Shown here piece by piece: positions 16,857-25,432 of a stretch of 64,000 nucleotides of DNA. The position numbers and the translations under genes are program-made. The notes below the pieces were generated by a model. It saw only the letters and a list, made by a program, of their open reading frames with translations. It had not been told where the DNA came from and did no database searches. Source of the stretch: a bacterium. GTDB taxonomy: Bacteria > Bacillota > Clostridia > Lachnospirales > Lachnospiraceae. The first letter of the stretch is position 1; the number at the start of each line of letters is the position of its first letter. The DNA lies in NCBI GenBank assembly GCA_030535455.1, contig JAUNJY010000001.1:124001-188000 (forward strand), written 5' to 3'.

Positions 16857-16927
16857 CTGCAATAGATTGAAAAACTTAACATGTTTATGTAGGATAGGGG
16901 AGTTTATATAGTTATACATAGATACTA

Positions 16928-16957
16928 GAAAAGGCACATCATAGCGATGTGCCTTTT
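16928..16957. terminator. Bidirectional terminator between the MerR gene and the ferredoxin gene
   Basis: AAAAGGCACATC / GATGTGCCTTTT symmetrical hairpin between convergent genes. Confidence 0.8.
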
Positions 16958-16989
16958 ATCTATAATCTAATGATTATTTCATATTGAAA

Positions 16990-17157
16990 TTAACCTTCGA
17001 TTGAACCTGTAGGGCAAGTTGCAGCACAAGCTCCGCAATCGATACATACATCAGCATCGATTTCGTAGTGAGCAGCGCCTTCAGAAATAGCTCCAACTGG
17101 ACATTCTGCTTCACATGCTCCACAGCTTACACAACCATCATTAATTACGTGTGCCAT
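16990..17157 (-). CDS. Small 2[4Fe-4S] ferredoxin
   Basis: 55 aa: MAHVINDGCVSCGACEAECP, then VCIDCGACAATCPTGSIEG at the end. Two CxxCxxCxxxCP motifs (Cys 9, 12, 15, 19 and 38, 41, 44, 48) bind two [4Fe-4S] clusters in the clostridial ferredoxin fold. It is a low-potential electron carrier for pyruvate:ferredoxin oxidoreductase, hydrogenase and the Rnf complex encoded at 31-36 kb. GGAGGAG lies just upstream on the minus strand. It was found by translating the minus strand directly, since it is shorter than 60 codons. Confidence 0.95.
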   Translation of the reverse strand: MAHVINDGCVSCGACEAECPVGAISEGAAHYEIDADVCIDCGACAATCPTGSIEG

Positions 17158-17277
17158 AATAACTTCTCCTCCTTCTTTTTAGTTTCTTATATTTTAATAT
17201 AATTGGAACGAGATTACAATAGATAAGCCAAGGTTTTTATAAACAAGATTATATTTCCATTTATGCTACATATTGCC

Positions 17278-17306
17278 TTGACTAGATAAAATAATTAGAA
17301 TATAAT
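17278..17306 (+). promoter_or_regulatory. Promoter of the DUF1858 gene
   Basis: TTGACT - 17 bp - TATAAT, with the start codon about 50 bp downstream. Confidence 0.7.
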
Positions 17307-17358
17307 AGATATATTTACAAATAATATGTATTAATATAGTGCTAGGAGGAAGTTTAAT

Positions 17359-17562
17359 ATGGCAAAAATATCAAAAGATATGATTATCGCTGAGATTATT
17401 CAAGTAGACCAAGGTCTTATTCCTATTTTAATTGAGTCAGGAATGCACTGCTTAGGATGCCCATCTGCACAAGCAGAATCACTTGAAGAAGCTGCTATGG
17501 TACACGGAATTGACGCTGACAAATTAGTTAGTGATTTAAATGCATACTTAGAAAGCAAATAA
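17359..17562 (+). CDS. DUF1858 / hybrid-cluster-protein-associated redox disulfide domain protein
   Basis: 67 aa. [62 protein letters not shown] is a whole DUF1858 domain with the CLGCP redox Cys pair. The family is found beside, or fused to, hybrid cluster (prismane) proteins and other anaerobic redox enzymes. Its biochemical role is not settled. Here it stands alone, opposite the ferredoxin gene, with its own promoter and terminator. Confidence 0.88.
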   Translation: MAKISKDMIIAEIIQVDQGLIPILIESGMHCLGCPSAQAESLEEAAMVHGIDADKLVSDLNAYLESK

Positions 17563-17568
17563 ATTATA

Positions 17569-17604
17569 GAAAGAGCCTATCAGCATTGCTGATAGGCTCT
17601 TTTA
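17569..17604. terminator. Terminator between the DUF1858 gene and mecA
   Basis: AAAGAGCCTATCAGC / GCTGATAGGCTCTTTT hairpin between convergent genes. Confidence 0.82.
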
Positions 17605-17623
17605 ATATATTCGTTCTAAACAA

Positions 17624-18445
17624 TTACATTACGGATAATATTTGAACCGCATCTTCTTTTACAATCAGATCAAAGTGTTCTTTATAATATGCAATGGTTG
17701 CATACGTACTGCGTTCTAATTTTCCATACTCGGAAGTTAAATTACATATACGATTAAACTCTTGAGGTGTATAATCAGATTGGCTTAATACTAAGTAATA
17801 CGTACTGTTAGCTGTATTTTTATATAAGTCATTCTTACCTCGATATGATAACACAAGTTCAGCACTTACACGAATGACCTCTTCAAGTGAATTAAAAGAA
17901 AAGATTTTAATGATTTTCTCAGCAGGTTTCTTTTCTGCAGTAGCATCCTCTTTTTCTTCGCTTTCTTTGGCAGGTTCGATGCTAAGCGTTTCATTAAGCT
18001 TGGAATTGTCTGTATCAGCTGGCTTATCCTCTGGTTTTTTTTCTGAATCTAATTCTAATAGATTATCAAGATCCTGATAACTATTTAAAAGATCATCATC
18101 AAACCCTAAGTCGTCATCGTCATCATCATTCTCTTCGAATTCATCAGAGTCAGAGAAGTTTGGAGAGAACTTGGAAAAACGAGTATCTAGTTCATCAGGG
18201 TCTTCCACCTTCGTTACGACTAAGATCAGGGTCTCAGGAGAAACAGGAATTGCTTCAATCATTAGTGGGATATCATCCGCTTCAAAGCCAAATTCAAAAG
18301 CTGCTTGTTGCATCATATCACGAAATAGTAATTTAGCCTTCTCTGTACCATATGCCAGTTCACTTATTCTGAGTTGTCTGTCAACCAAATCATCTTTGTT
18401 TAGGGTACAACGAATCTGATTCTCGTTTATTTTTTCAATTTTCAT
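17624..18445 (-). CDS. mecA: Adaptor protein MecA
   Basis: 273 aa. The N-terminal substrate-binding domain (MKIEKINENQIRCTLNKDDLVDRQLRISELAYGTEKAKLLFRDMMQQAAFEFGF) and the C-terminal ClpC-binding domain (about 185-270, FSFNSLEEVIRVSAELV...STYYLVLSQSD...FNRICNLTSEYGKLE) are both present. MecA delivers substrates such as ComK to ClpCP in Bacillus; in Clostridia the substrates are largely unknown. The linker (about 95-180) is unusually long and acidic, with an EENDDDDDD run. It is a single-gene unit with a TATAAT-like box about 110 bp upstream. Confidence 0.92.
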   Translation of the reverse strand: MKIEKINENQIRCTLNKDDLVDRQLRISELAYGTEKAKLLFRDMMQQAAFEFGFEADDIPLMIEAIPVSPETLILVVTKVEDPDELDTRFSKFSPNFSDSDEFEENDDDDDDLGFDDDLLNSYQDLDNLLELDSEKKPEDKPADTDNSKLNETLSIEPAKESEEKEDATAEKKPAEKIIKIFSFNSLEEVIRVSAELVLSYRGKNDLYKNTANSTYYLVLSQSDYTPQEFNRICNLTSEYGKLERSTYATIAYYKEHFDLIVKEDAVQILSVM

Positions 18446-19171
18446 AGAATCACATCCTTTCTAAATGCTAAATTCTAATTAGATTTCTTACTTTATATTA
18501 CTAGTTTCAAGTTACTGTACTTAAGTTAGATTTTAGAATTCATGGTATACATTATAGTATATGCTAAAACCTTTGTTATATTGTGAAACGTCATAATTAA
18601 CATATAAAATGAAATAATAGCGAATTCACAGTTTGTTTTGTGCTTAAAGTATAAGTGAAAATCTTGGTAAAGTCAATATTACCGACTGTAATTTTAGAAC
18701 AATAAATGTAGAATAGATTGATGATTATGTTATTGTGATACAAGTTGTACTATAGAAATTATATAACGCTACGGTGACAAATATTCCTATGAAATGATTG
18801 AAAATAAAAATAAATGAAATAGGTATTATCATATTATATGAGGAAAAAGTAAGTTTGTGATTAGGAAACATGAAATCTACTAAAACCACGAAAATACTTT
18901 ACAAAGAGATATAAGAAACGATACAATGATATAAACTCTTAGAGTAATAATTGCGGTGAATGAAGTGCGGTAAAGCTGGATTATGAAAAAAGAGTGGAGA
19001 GTGGACATAGGTATGAAAAAACAATAATATCGTAATGAAAATAAAAGAGATATGCCATATTAACAGCATAAGGATTTTTAAAATCAGACCGATATTGTAT
19101 TTAGACCTAGTTTGTTTTATATTATTATGTGACGCAATTTTAATGTCATAAAGATAAAGAAAGTGATTTAT
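18446..19171. other. Long AT-rich intergenic region without a recognisable gene
   Basis: 726 bp between the divergent genes mecA and the penicillin-binding protein. It has stop codons in all frames and no peptide above about 20 codons with a ribosome site. A TATAAT on the minus strand near 18560 probably serves mecA. A weak hairpin (TTGGTAA/TTACCGA) lies near 18664-18686. I see nothing else. Confidence 0.6.
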
Positions 19172-21568
19172 ATGGGAAAAGAAGAAAAGAAGAAAAAAAA
19201 GAAAAAGGTAATTAGTCCTCGTAGACGAAAAATAAAGTTAGCCTTTAAGATTTTTACCCTTGTGTTTTTATTGCTTATTTTAGTCACTGGCATTGTATTT
19301 TATTTTAAATATGGGAAAGACATTTTCAAGCTCCAGTCGGAAGCGAAAGAATTAGTAGCCCAAAGTTCGGAAGAGACTTTTAAGATGGATCAGACCAGCT
19401 TTGTCTATGATAGCAAAGGTGATGTAATTGCGAAGCTTAAGGGATCTAAGGATATTAACTATGTATCAATTAATGATATTCCGAAGTATGCCAGAGAAGC
19501 AGTCATATCAGTAGAGGATAAATCGTTTGCCAAACATGGTGGAATTGATATCTCTGCTAATATTAGTGCAGTTGTAACCTTAGTTAAGAATAAAGGTGAG
19601 ATAAAACGAGGGGCTAGTACAATAACGCAACAGCTTGCGCGTAATATGTTTTTAACGTTTGATCAGACATGGCAACGTAAAATAAAAGAAATCTTTGTAG
19701 CAATTGAGTTAGAGAAGAAGTATACAAAGACGCAGATTTTAGAATATTACCTAAATAATATCTATTTTGCAAATGGATATTATGGAATTCAATCTGCCAG
19801 TCGAGGATATTTTAGTAAAGATATCGGCGAACTAAGCTTATCTCAGATTACATTTTTAATTGCAATTCCTAATAATCCGACCTTGTACAATCCACTTGAA
19901 AAAATGGAGAATACACTAAAACGTCGTGATCGTATTTTGGATCAAATGCTTGCAGATGGAAAGATTTCTGAAAAGGAATGTCAAGATGCTAAGAATGAAG
20001 AAATCAAATTAAAGAGAGAAACAATCGAGAAGCAGACATATGTAGATAGTTTTGTATTGTATTGTGCAACTGAGTCTTTAATGGAAGCAAATGGTTTTGA
20101 GTTTAAGTATAAGTTTGATTCTGATGAGGAAAAAGAAGCTTATGATAAAGAATATAGTGAACAGTACTCTGAATGCCAACAAGACTTATATTCAAAAGGA
20201 TACAACATCTATACTTCGATAGACACAGACAAGCAGGGAAAACTGCAGGAGACTTTGGATGACAAGCTAAGTAATTTTACTGATGTTACAGATGATGGTA
20301 TCTACAAGATGCAAGGATCTGCCGTATGTATCGATAATAGTACAGGACGAGTAGTTGCAATTGTGGGAGGTAGAGAGCAAGAAGACGTAACCTCTTATTT
20401 AAACCGAGCATATCAAAGTTATCGTCAGCCAGGTAGTACGATTAAACCATTAATCGATTATCTTCCTGCATTACAGAGCGGATATACACCAGATTCCATA
20501 GTTGAAGATAAGAAAATTACGGATGGCCCAAGTAATAGTGACGGAAGATATCTAGGAAGAATTACGCTTCGTACAGCAGTTGAAAAATCACGTAATACTG
20601 TGGCATATCAATTATTTGATAAACTTAATCCTTATGTATGTATGAGTAATCTATATAATATGGAGTTTAAGAAGTTAGATAAGAGCGATTATTTAAATAC
20701 CGCAAGTATTGGTGGTTTTACAAATGGTGTTAGTCCATTAGAGATGGCATCTGGATTTGCAACAATTGAAAATGACGGTAAGTTCCGTAAGCCAACTTGT
20801 ATTGTTAAGATTGTTGATTACGATAATAATGAAATCGTAAGTGATACGGTAAAGGAAAAACAAATCTATCAGACAAATGCATGTTATCAAATGACAGACG
20901 TTTTAGAAGGCGTATTGACAAGAGGTACTGGTAGAGGGTATTCCTTAAAGAATATGTCGAGTGCTGGTAAGACAGGTACTACAAATGGAAATAAAGATGG
21001 ATGGTTTGTTGGATATACACCATACTACACAACAAGTGTGTGGGTTGGATATGATATTCCAAAGGAACTTAGCGGTTTGGCTGGTAGTTCTTATCCTCTT
21101 TATATCTGGAATAAGTTTATGAATGAAATTCATGAAGGATTAGAGAATGTACCATTCCCTGAATACCAAAGTACTTCCTCAAAGAATGATGTAGAGGAAA
21201 CGAAAGAACCAGAGGAAACTGTTGAACCAACAGATGAAGCAGAGCCAACACTTGAACCAGAGGAAACGTTAGAACCTGAAGAAACTATTGAGCCAAGTCA
21301 GCCAAGTGATATTGATGATGATCAAATTGATCATGATCAAATTGATGATGAACCAGAGGATGACGATGATACTCAAGATGATCAGGATATTGCTCCAACG
21401 GATGAGCCTGTGGTTACAACAAAGCCAACAGTTGCTCCTACTGTCAGCCCAACAAAAGCACCGGTTGCGACACAGCCACCAGTAGACAGTGGTGAAGATG
21501 GCGATGTTGAAGACGCATCGAAAGATCCGGTTATTAATCAGGGAACGAATCCTGAGGATGATCAATAA
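19172..21568 (+). CDS. Class A penicillin-binding protein (PBP1A type)
   Basis: 798 aa bifunctional peptidoglycan polymerase. It has a Lys-rich cytoplasmic tip, a membrane helix (about 20-43) and a GT51 transglycosylase (catalytic E115 in SVEDKSFAKHGG; RGASTITQQLARN; AIELEKKYTKTQILEYYLNNIYFANG). The transpeptidase follows, with S422-TIK, S473-RN and K600-TGT. The last ~120 residues are an extracellular acidic/proline tail of EPEET-type repeats, a D/Q-rich block and a PTxxPT segment, a probable wall-spanning spacer. ATG 19172 is preferred over the GTG three codons earlier, because the AAAGAAAGTGA ribosome site then has proper spacing. Confidence 0.95.
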   Translation: MGKEEKKKKKKKVISPRRRKIKLAFKIFTLVFLLLILVTGIVFYFKYGKDIFKLQSEAKELVAQSSEETFKMDQTSFVYDSKGDVIAKLKGSKDINYVSINDIPKYAREAVISVEDKSFAKHGGIDISANISAVVTLVKNKGEIKRGASTITQQLARNMFLTFDQTWQRKIKEIFVAIELEKKYTKTQILEYYLNNIYFANGYYGIQSASRGYFSKDIGELSLSQITFLIAIPNNPTLYNPLEKMENTLKRRDRILDQMLADGKISEKECQDAKNEEIKLKRETIEKQTYVDSFVLYCATESLMEANGFEFKYKFDSDEEKEAYDKEYSEQYSECQQDLYSKGYNIYTSIDTDKQGKLQETLDDKLSNFTDVTDDGIYKMQGSAVCIDNSTGRVVAIVGGREQEDVTSYLNRAYQSYRQPGSTIKPLIDYLPALQSGYTPDSIVEDKKITDGPSNSDGRYLGRITLRTAVEKSRNTVAYQLFDKLNPYVCMSNLYNMEFKKLDKSDYLNTASIGGFTNGVSPLEMASGFATIENDGKFRKPTCIVKIVDYDNNEIVSDTVKEKQIYQTNACYQMTDVLEGVLTRGTGRGYSLKNMSSAGKTGTTNGNKDGWFVGYTPYYTTSVWVGYDIPKELSGLAGSSYPLYIWNKFMNEIHEGLENVPFPEYQSTSSKNDVEETKEPEETVEPTDEAEPTLEPEETLEPEETIEPSQPSDIDDDQIDHDQIDDEPEDDDDTQDDQDIAPTDEPVVTTKPTVAPTVSPTKAPVATQPPVDSGEDGDVEDASKDPVINQGTNPEDDQ

Positions 21569-21576
21569 AAAGCAAT

Positions 21577-21608
21577 AAAAAAAACAGCGGTTACGCTGTT
21601 TTTTTTAT
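21577..21608. terminator. Bidirectional terminator between the PBP gene and prs
   Basis: AAAAAAAACAGCG-GTTA-CGCTGTTTTTTTT, symmetrical and placed between convergent genes. Confidence 0.87.
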
Positions 21609-21613
21609 TGGTA

Positions 21614-22795
21614 TTATTTCTTTTTGTTTGCTTCGTATTGAGTAAGGATACGTTGAATCTTTTCTGTAGGGCTTAATAATTCACTAATAGAATTATCATG
21701 ATTTAATGTATCAATCAATAAAGCAATGTATTTAGACATATCTACGTTAATATAGTAAGGTTTTGATAATAATTCATCTGGTTGATATACAAGGTTAGTA
21801 GTTAAGATTCTGTAGAATAAGCCTTGTTCAAAAGCTTCATCAAATTGATCGAAACCATTTGTAAATAAACCAAATGTTGCTGCAATAAAGATTCTTCCGG
21901 CTTTACGGCGTTTTAATTCTTTTGCAACATCTAACATACTTTCTCCTGAAGAAATCATATCATCTACGATGATAACGTCTTTACCTTCAAGATCAGCACC
22001 TAAGAATTCATGAGCGATGATTGGATTACGTCCGTCAACGATAGTTGTGTAATCACGGCGTTTGTAGAACATACCTACGTCTACGCCCATTACATTACCG
22101 AAGTATACGGCTCTTCCCATAGCACCTTCGTCAGGGGAAATAACCATCATATGCTCAGCATTTATATTAAGATCAGGAACATTCTTTAATAATGCTTTAA
22201 TAAATTGATATGTTGGCATTATTGTTTCGAAACTCTTAAGAGGAATTGAGTTTTGTACTCTAGGGTCATGAGCATCAAAAGTGATAATACTTTCTACACC
22301 CATACTTGTTAATTCTTGTAATGCTAAAGCACAATCTAAAGATTCTCTAGAACTACGTTTGTGTTGACGACTTTCATATAAGAAAGGCATAATAACGGTA
22401 ATTCTACGAGCTTTACCTCCGATAGCAGCAATAATTCTCTTAAGATCTTGATAATGATCATCTGGAGACATGTGATTTGTTTGACCACATACACTGTAAG
22501 TTAGGCTATGATTACATACGTCTACTAAGATATAAACGTCAGAACCACGAACAGATTCGCGAATTACGCCTTTTGCTTCACCAGAACCAAAACGAGGACA
22601 GCCTGCATCTACTAAGTAAGAATCACGTTTATACCCTTTAAATACTATGTTCCCAGAGTGTTCGCTTTGGCGATCTGTTCTCCATTGAACGATATAATCG
22701 TCCACTTTTTTCCCTAAACTTCGACTACTTTCGAGAGCAACAATTCCTAATGTACCTACTGGAATTGTTTCCAAATTATTATCTTGTTGCGACAT
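21614..22795 (-). CDS. prs: Ribose-phosphate pyrophosphokinase
   Basis: 393 aa. Makes PRPP from ribose-5-phosphate and ATP for nucleotide, His and Trp synthesis. Blocks seen: MPFLYESRQHKRSSRESLDC, ALQELTSMGVESIITFDAHDPRVQNS (flexible-loop/ribose region), VISPDEGAMGRAV and the PRPP-binding motif VIIVDDMISSGESMLDVA. It is longer than the usual ~315 aa form because of an N-terminal extension (about 70 aa) and a C-terminal tail, which matches the long clostridial type. The second in-frame ATG (22795) is used since GGAGGA lies just upstream of it. Confidence 0.93.
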   Translation of the reverse strand: MSQQDNNLETIPVGTLGIVALESSRSLGKKVDDYIVQWRTDRQSEHSGNIVFKGYKRDSYLVDAGCPRFGSGEAKGVIRESVRGSDVYILVDVCNHSLTYSVCGQTNHMSPDDHYQDLKRIIAAIGGKARRITVIMPFLYESRQHKRSSRESLDCALALQELTSMGVESIITFDAHDPRVQNSIPLKSFETIMPTYQFIKALLKNVPDLNINAEHMMVISPDEGAMGRAVYFGNVMGVDVGMFYKRRDYTTIVDGRNPIIAHEFLGADLEGKDVIIVDDMISSGESMLDVAKELKRRKAGRIFIAATFGLFTNGFDQFDEAFEQGLFYRILTTNLVYQPDELLSKPYYINVDMSKYIALLIDTLNHDNSISELLSPTEKIQRILTQYEANKKK

Positions 22796-22834
22796 GAATG
22801 TCTCCTCCATCTATATTTGCTATTTCAGAATGAA

Positions 22835-22875
22835 TTTTGAAAAATTACTTACGAAAAGAAAGTAATTTTTCAAAA
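22835..22875 (-). promoter_or_regulatory. Hairpin in the prs leader
   Basis: A perfect 16-bp inverted repeat (TTTTGAAAAATTACTT with its complement, 9-nt loop) lies between the prs promoter and start codon. It has no clean T-run behind it, so a terminator is unlikely. A shorter CCAA-type hairpin precedes it in the leader. Confidence 0.5.
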
Positions 22876-22911
22876 TAGTCACCAATTTCTTGGTAACAAT
22901 GTCCATTAATG

Positions 22912-22940
22912 TTTATACCATTATACTGAATTTTCGTCAA
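22912..22940 (-). promoter_or_regulatory. Promoter of prs
   Basis: Read on the minus strand: TTGACG - 17 bp - TATAAA, giving a leader of about 110 nt. Confidence 0.65.
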
Positions 22941-22962
22941 GGACAAAATGCCCCATAAAATA

Positions 22963-23973
22963 TTATATTTTTCTATCCTGTAGATGTTTTGTGAAACGAA
23001 TATCATCACCATAAATATTTAATAAGGTGTAGTTACCAATTAAACGTGAGCTGATACGTTCACTATAAGTAGCTAGTAATTCTTCAGGAGATAGATTAGT
23101 TGAAATGATTGTAGATTTTTTCTTTAAGTGACGTTCATTAATGCAATTGTAAAGCTGTGAGGTCACGAATGTATTATTAAATTCAGTACCAAGGTCATCA
23201 ATGATTAATAGATCACTTTCATAAATAAAATCTTCATTTAATTGCTGTTCTTGCTTACTATATTGTTCGTTTGAGCGTTGAAACTTATTCTTCTCTAAAA
23301 TATCAAATAGTTGATAAGAGGTTAAATAGATCACGGTAACTGCTCGATTAATAAGTTCATTAGCAATGGAATTTGCCAGAAAAGTCTTGCCGACACCTGC
23401 ATTGCCATAAATGAGAAGATTTTGATAATCAGTAGAAAAGTTCTCGATATATTGCTTGCAAATGGAGAGTACGCGGATCATATTATCGTAAGGCGTTAAC
23501 CCGGTAAGTTCATTTACTATGTCTTTTGAGTAGTACCCTAGACGGAACTTAGAAAAATTCTCATCTTTAATGATTTCTCTAACGGTATCTTGCGAGAAAA
23601 GCATATTTACAATTGCCTGTTTAAAGCAGTGGCATTTCTCGTTATTAATGTAACCAGTGTCCTTACAGTCTGAACAAGTGTAAATAGGAGAAAGGTAATC
23701 GGCAGGATAACCATTGCTGACTAACAGTTCTTTTTTACACTGGGATAATTCTTCATTTCTATTCTTTAAAGTCTGGATCGCAGAATCATCCCCCATAATT
23801 GACAGCTTGGCTGCCTCTACGGAGTAGGTGATGAGTGAGTCGTCCAATTCTTTGAGGGCAGGAATTTTCATAAACACTTCCTGCTCTCTCTCTTTTAAAA
23901 TTCGTTTATTATGTGATCGTTTCAGATCATAATCTCGTTGTATGGCATTGTACTGCCAGTTATTAAGAACCAT
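22963..23973 (-). CDS. dnaI: DnaI/DnaC-type helicase loader ATPase
   Basis: 336 aa AAA+ protein of the DnaC/DnaI/IstB group. The N-terminal helical region (1-95) is followed by a Cys cluster (C100-xx-C103 ... C114-x-C116, TCSDCKDTGY...EKCHCF) likely to bind zinc, as in DnaI. The ATPase domain has LLIYGNAGVGKTFLANSIANEL (Walker A about 190-197), LLIIDDLGTE (Walker B), TNLSPEEL (sensor 1) and SRLIGNYT near the C-terminus. It loads the DnaB helicase on DNA. dnaD is 12 bp upstream on the same strand, so the two are an operon. The gene symbol follows Bacillus usage. Confidence 0.88.
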   Translation of the reverse strand: MVLNNWQYNAIQRDYDLKRSHNKRILKEREQEVFMKIPALKELDDSLITYSVEAAKLSIMGDDSAIQTLKNRNEELSQCKKELLVSNGYPADYLSPIYTCSDCKDTGYINNEKCHCFKQAIVNMLFSQDTVREIIKDENFSKFRLGYYSKDIVNELTGLTPYDNMIRVLSICKQYIENFSTDYQNLLIYGNAGVGKTFLANSIANELINRAVTVIYLTSYQLFDILEKNKFQRSNEQYSKQEQQLNEDFIYESDLLIIDDLGTEFNNTFVTSQLYNCINERHLKKKSTIISTNLSPEELLATYSERISSRLIGNYTLLNIYGDDIRFTKHLQDRKI

Positions 23974-23985
23974 TAAATAGTCCTC

Positions 23986-25101
23986 CTATTGTTTGTTTAA
24001 TAAGAGTTGTTCCATTTTTCGAAAATCTTCTTTGGAATAATTTCGTTGCGCAAAATTATTAAACTTATTATTAGCATTTGGTTTAGCTGTAGTCTGTTTC
24101 TGGGCATTATAAGCAGGTTTAGCCTGTTTAGCATGATTTTCATCTAGTTTTGTTACGTCAGCAAGAGACTTAACATTGTGCTGTGCCCAGCTGGTAATGA
24201 TCTTGTCTGCATAATTGAAATCTGGTTTTCCAGTCCGCAAAAGTGTGCGATTGCATGCTTCAATAATAAGTTCAAGTGGAAGATTTAAGTGATTTACCCA
24301 CTTGTTTATAAATTTTATTTCTATTTCACCAGGTGTTCTATTCAGCCCAAATGCCTTGTTAATAGCTTGGTAGGTTTTATTATATTTATTCGTATATTGT
24401 TTTGCTTTTTCCTCTGAGTCGATGCCTTCTTTGGCCCAGCCCAGAGCAACTGCTTCAACATAGCTTGCACTCTTTTTATTGATGGAGATGCAATACTCAA
24501 ATAAGAATAAGATTAAGTCTGAAGAGAAGCCTATATTTTCATATAAATATAGAATTAATTGTTGGTCAGCTGACTTTAGCGGGCGAGCCATATAGCTTTC
24601 GACTGCAGCTAAAAGAAGCTGAACATTATCATCTTTGCTTAACAGCTCAATTTGAGCTTTTGTATAGGTCGGTTTGATAATTACATCATTTGACATTGGA
24701 CTCTCTTTTGCTGAAGTTGTCTGAGAGACAGTATCCGGATGAATAGCAGCTTTATTCTCCTCAATATTTGTTGCATACGGAGGATAGTTCTCTGTCAATG
24801 GCGTTGTTGGATTGTTAAATGTAATATTTGTAATTTGATTGTTTTCGTCTCTAGTTACAAGAATTAGATTTACTTTTTCCCAGTATGCAATGGCGCGCAT
24901 AATATCTTTTTCGGTGTCTTCTAATTGATCTGCAATGGTAGAGATAGATAAATCGAATGTATTACTACTTAGACATCGGAGTAAATAAAGATAAACTTTT
25001 ACATAAGCACCATTTGCAGTTGGCATATAGCTATCAATGAATATATTCGAAATGATAGTAACGTCGTTGTTATGGTTTGTTCTTAATGATATGGTACTCA
25101 T
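23986..25101 (-). CDS. DnaD-domain replication protein
   Basis: 371 aa. It has an N-terminal winged-helix region (about 1-85: ANGAYVKVYLYLLRCLSSNTFDLSISTIADQLEDTEKDIMRAIAYWEKVNLI). Two DnaD/DnaB_2-type helical domains follow (about 150-225 and 230-320), the second with ITSWAQHNVKSLADV. The C-terminal tail is Asn/Gln/Lys-rich and ends YSKEDFRKMEQLLLNKQ. The family remodels DNA and helps load the replicative helicase with DnaI/DnaC, encoded next. Its upstream region carries a cluster of DnaA-box-like 9-mers, which suggests control by DnaA. Confidence 0.9.
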   Translation of the reverse strand: MSTISLRTNHNNDVTIISNIFIDSYMPTANGAYVKVYLYLLRCLSSNTFDLSISTIADQLEDTEKDIMRAIAYWEKVNLILVTRDENNQITNITFNNPTTPLTENYPPYATNIEENKAAIHPDTVSQTTSAKESPMSNDVIIKPTYTKAQIELLSKDDNVQLLLAAVESYMARPLKSADQQLILYLYENIGFSSDLILFLFEYCISINKKSASYVEAVALGWAKEGIDSEEKAKQYTNKYNKTYQAINKAFGLNRTPGEIEIKFINKWVNHLNLPLELIIEACNRTLLRTGKPDFNYADKIITSWAQHNVKSLADVTKLDENHAKQAKPAYNAQKQTTAKPNANNKFNNFAQRNYSKEDFRKMEQLLLNKQ

Positions 25102-25243
25102 ATACCCTCCTGATTAGACAATAAAAAATAGTATAAAAACATGGATGCTTTATACTACTTTGTTGATAGTTACGATTATTATATCACAGAAAAAAAATTA
25201 AGAAAATAGCGTAATTATAGATGGTTTTCCATAAAAACTCTTC

Positions 25244-25270
25244 TGTGGATAATGTGGACAAAGTGGATAA
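25244..25270 (+). promoter_or_regulatory. Three directly abutting DnaA-box-like 9-mers
   Basis: TGTGGATAA (25244), TGTGGACAA (25253) and AGTGGATAA (25262). The first is the perfect complement of the DnaA box TTATCCACA; the other two each differ at one base. They lie in the dnaD upstream region. Confidence 0.7.
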
Positions 25271-25375
25271 AAAATACTTGTATTTTGTAGTAAAAAGAAA
25301 AATAACCTGTAAACGTTATTTTTGCTGAAAAAAATACGGTGTTTCTTATCAAAAATAGTTTATGCAAAAATAAAA

Positions 25376-25384
25376 ATATCCACA
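25376..25384 (-). promoter_or_regulatory. Inverted DnaA-box-like 9-mer
   Basis: ATATCCACA read on the plus strand, one mismatch to TTATCCACA and opposite in orientation to the two flanking arrays. Confidence 0.5.
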
Positions 25385-25402
25385 ACCTTTTTTCAAAAAT
25401 AA

Positions 25403-25432
25403 TGTTGATAAGATTGTGGATATTGTGGATAA
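25403..25432 (+). promoter_or_regulatory. Second array of DnaA-box-like 9-mers
   Basis: TGTTGATAA (25403), then TGTGGATAT (25415) and TGTGGATAA (25424), the last two abutting and ending at the base before the murC stop codon. One perfect box and two with a single mismatch. Confidence 0.68.

Noticed and set aside
18446-19171. Riboswitch or small gene in the mecA-PBP gap
   Set aside because: No conserved riboswitch core, no translated peptide with a ribosome site and only one weak hairpin were found.
25102-25432. Chromosomal replication origin
   Set aside because: DnaA-box-like clusters and AT-rich DNA are present, but dnaA, dnaN, rpmH and gyrase genes are absent. The location suits control of dnaD-dnaI or DnaA titration better.
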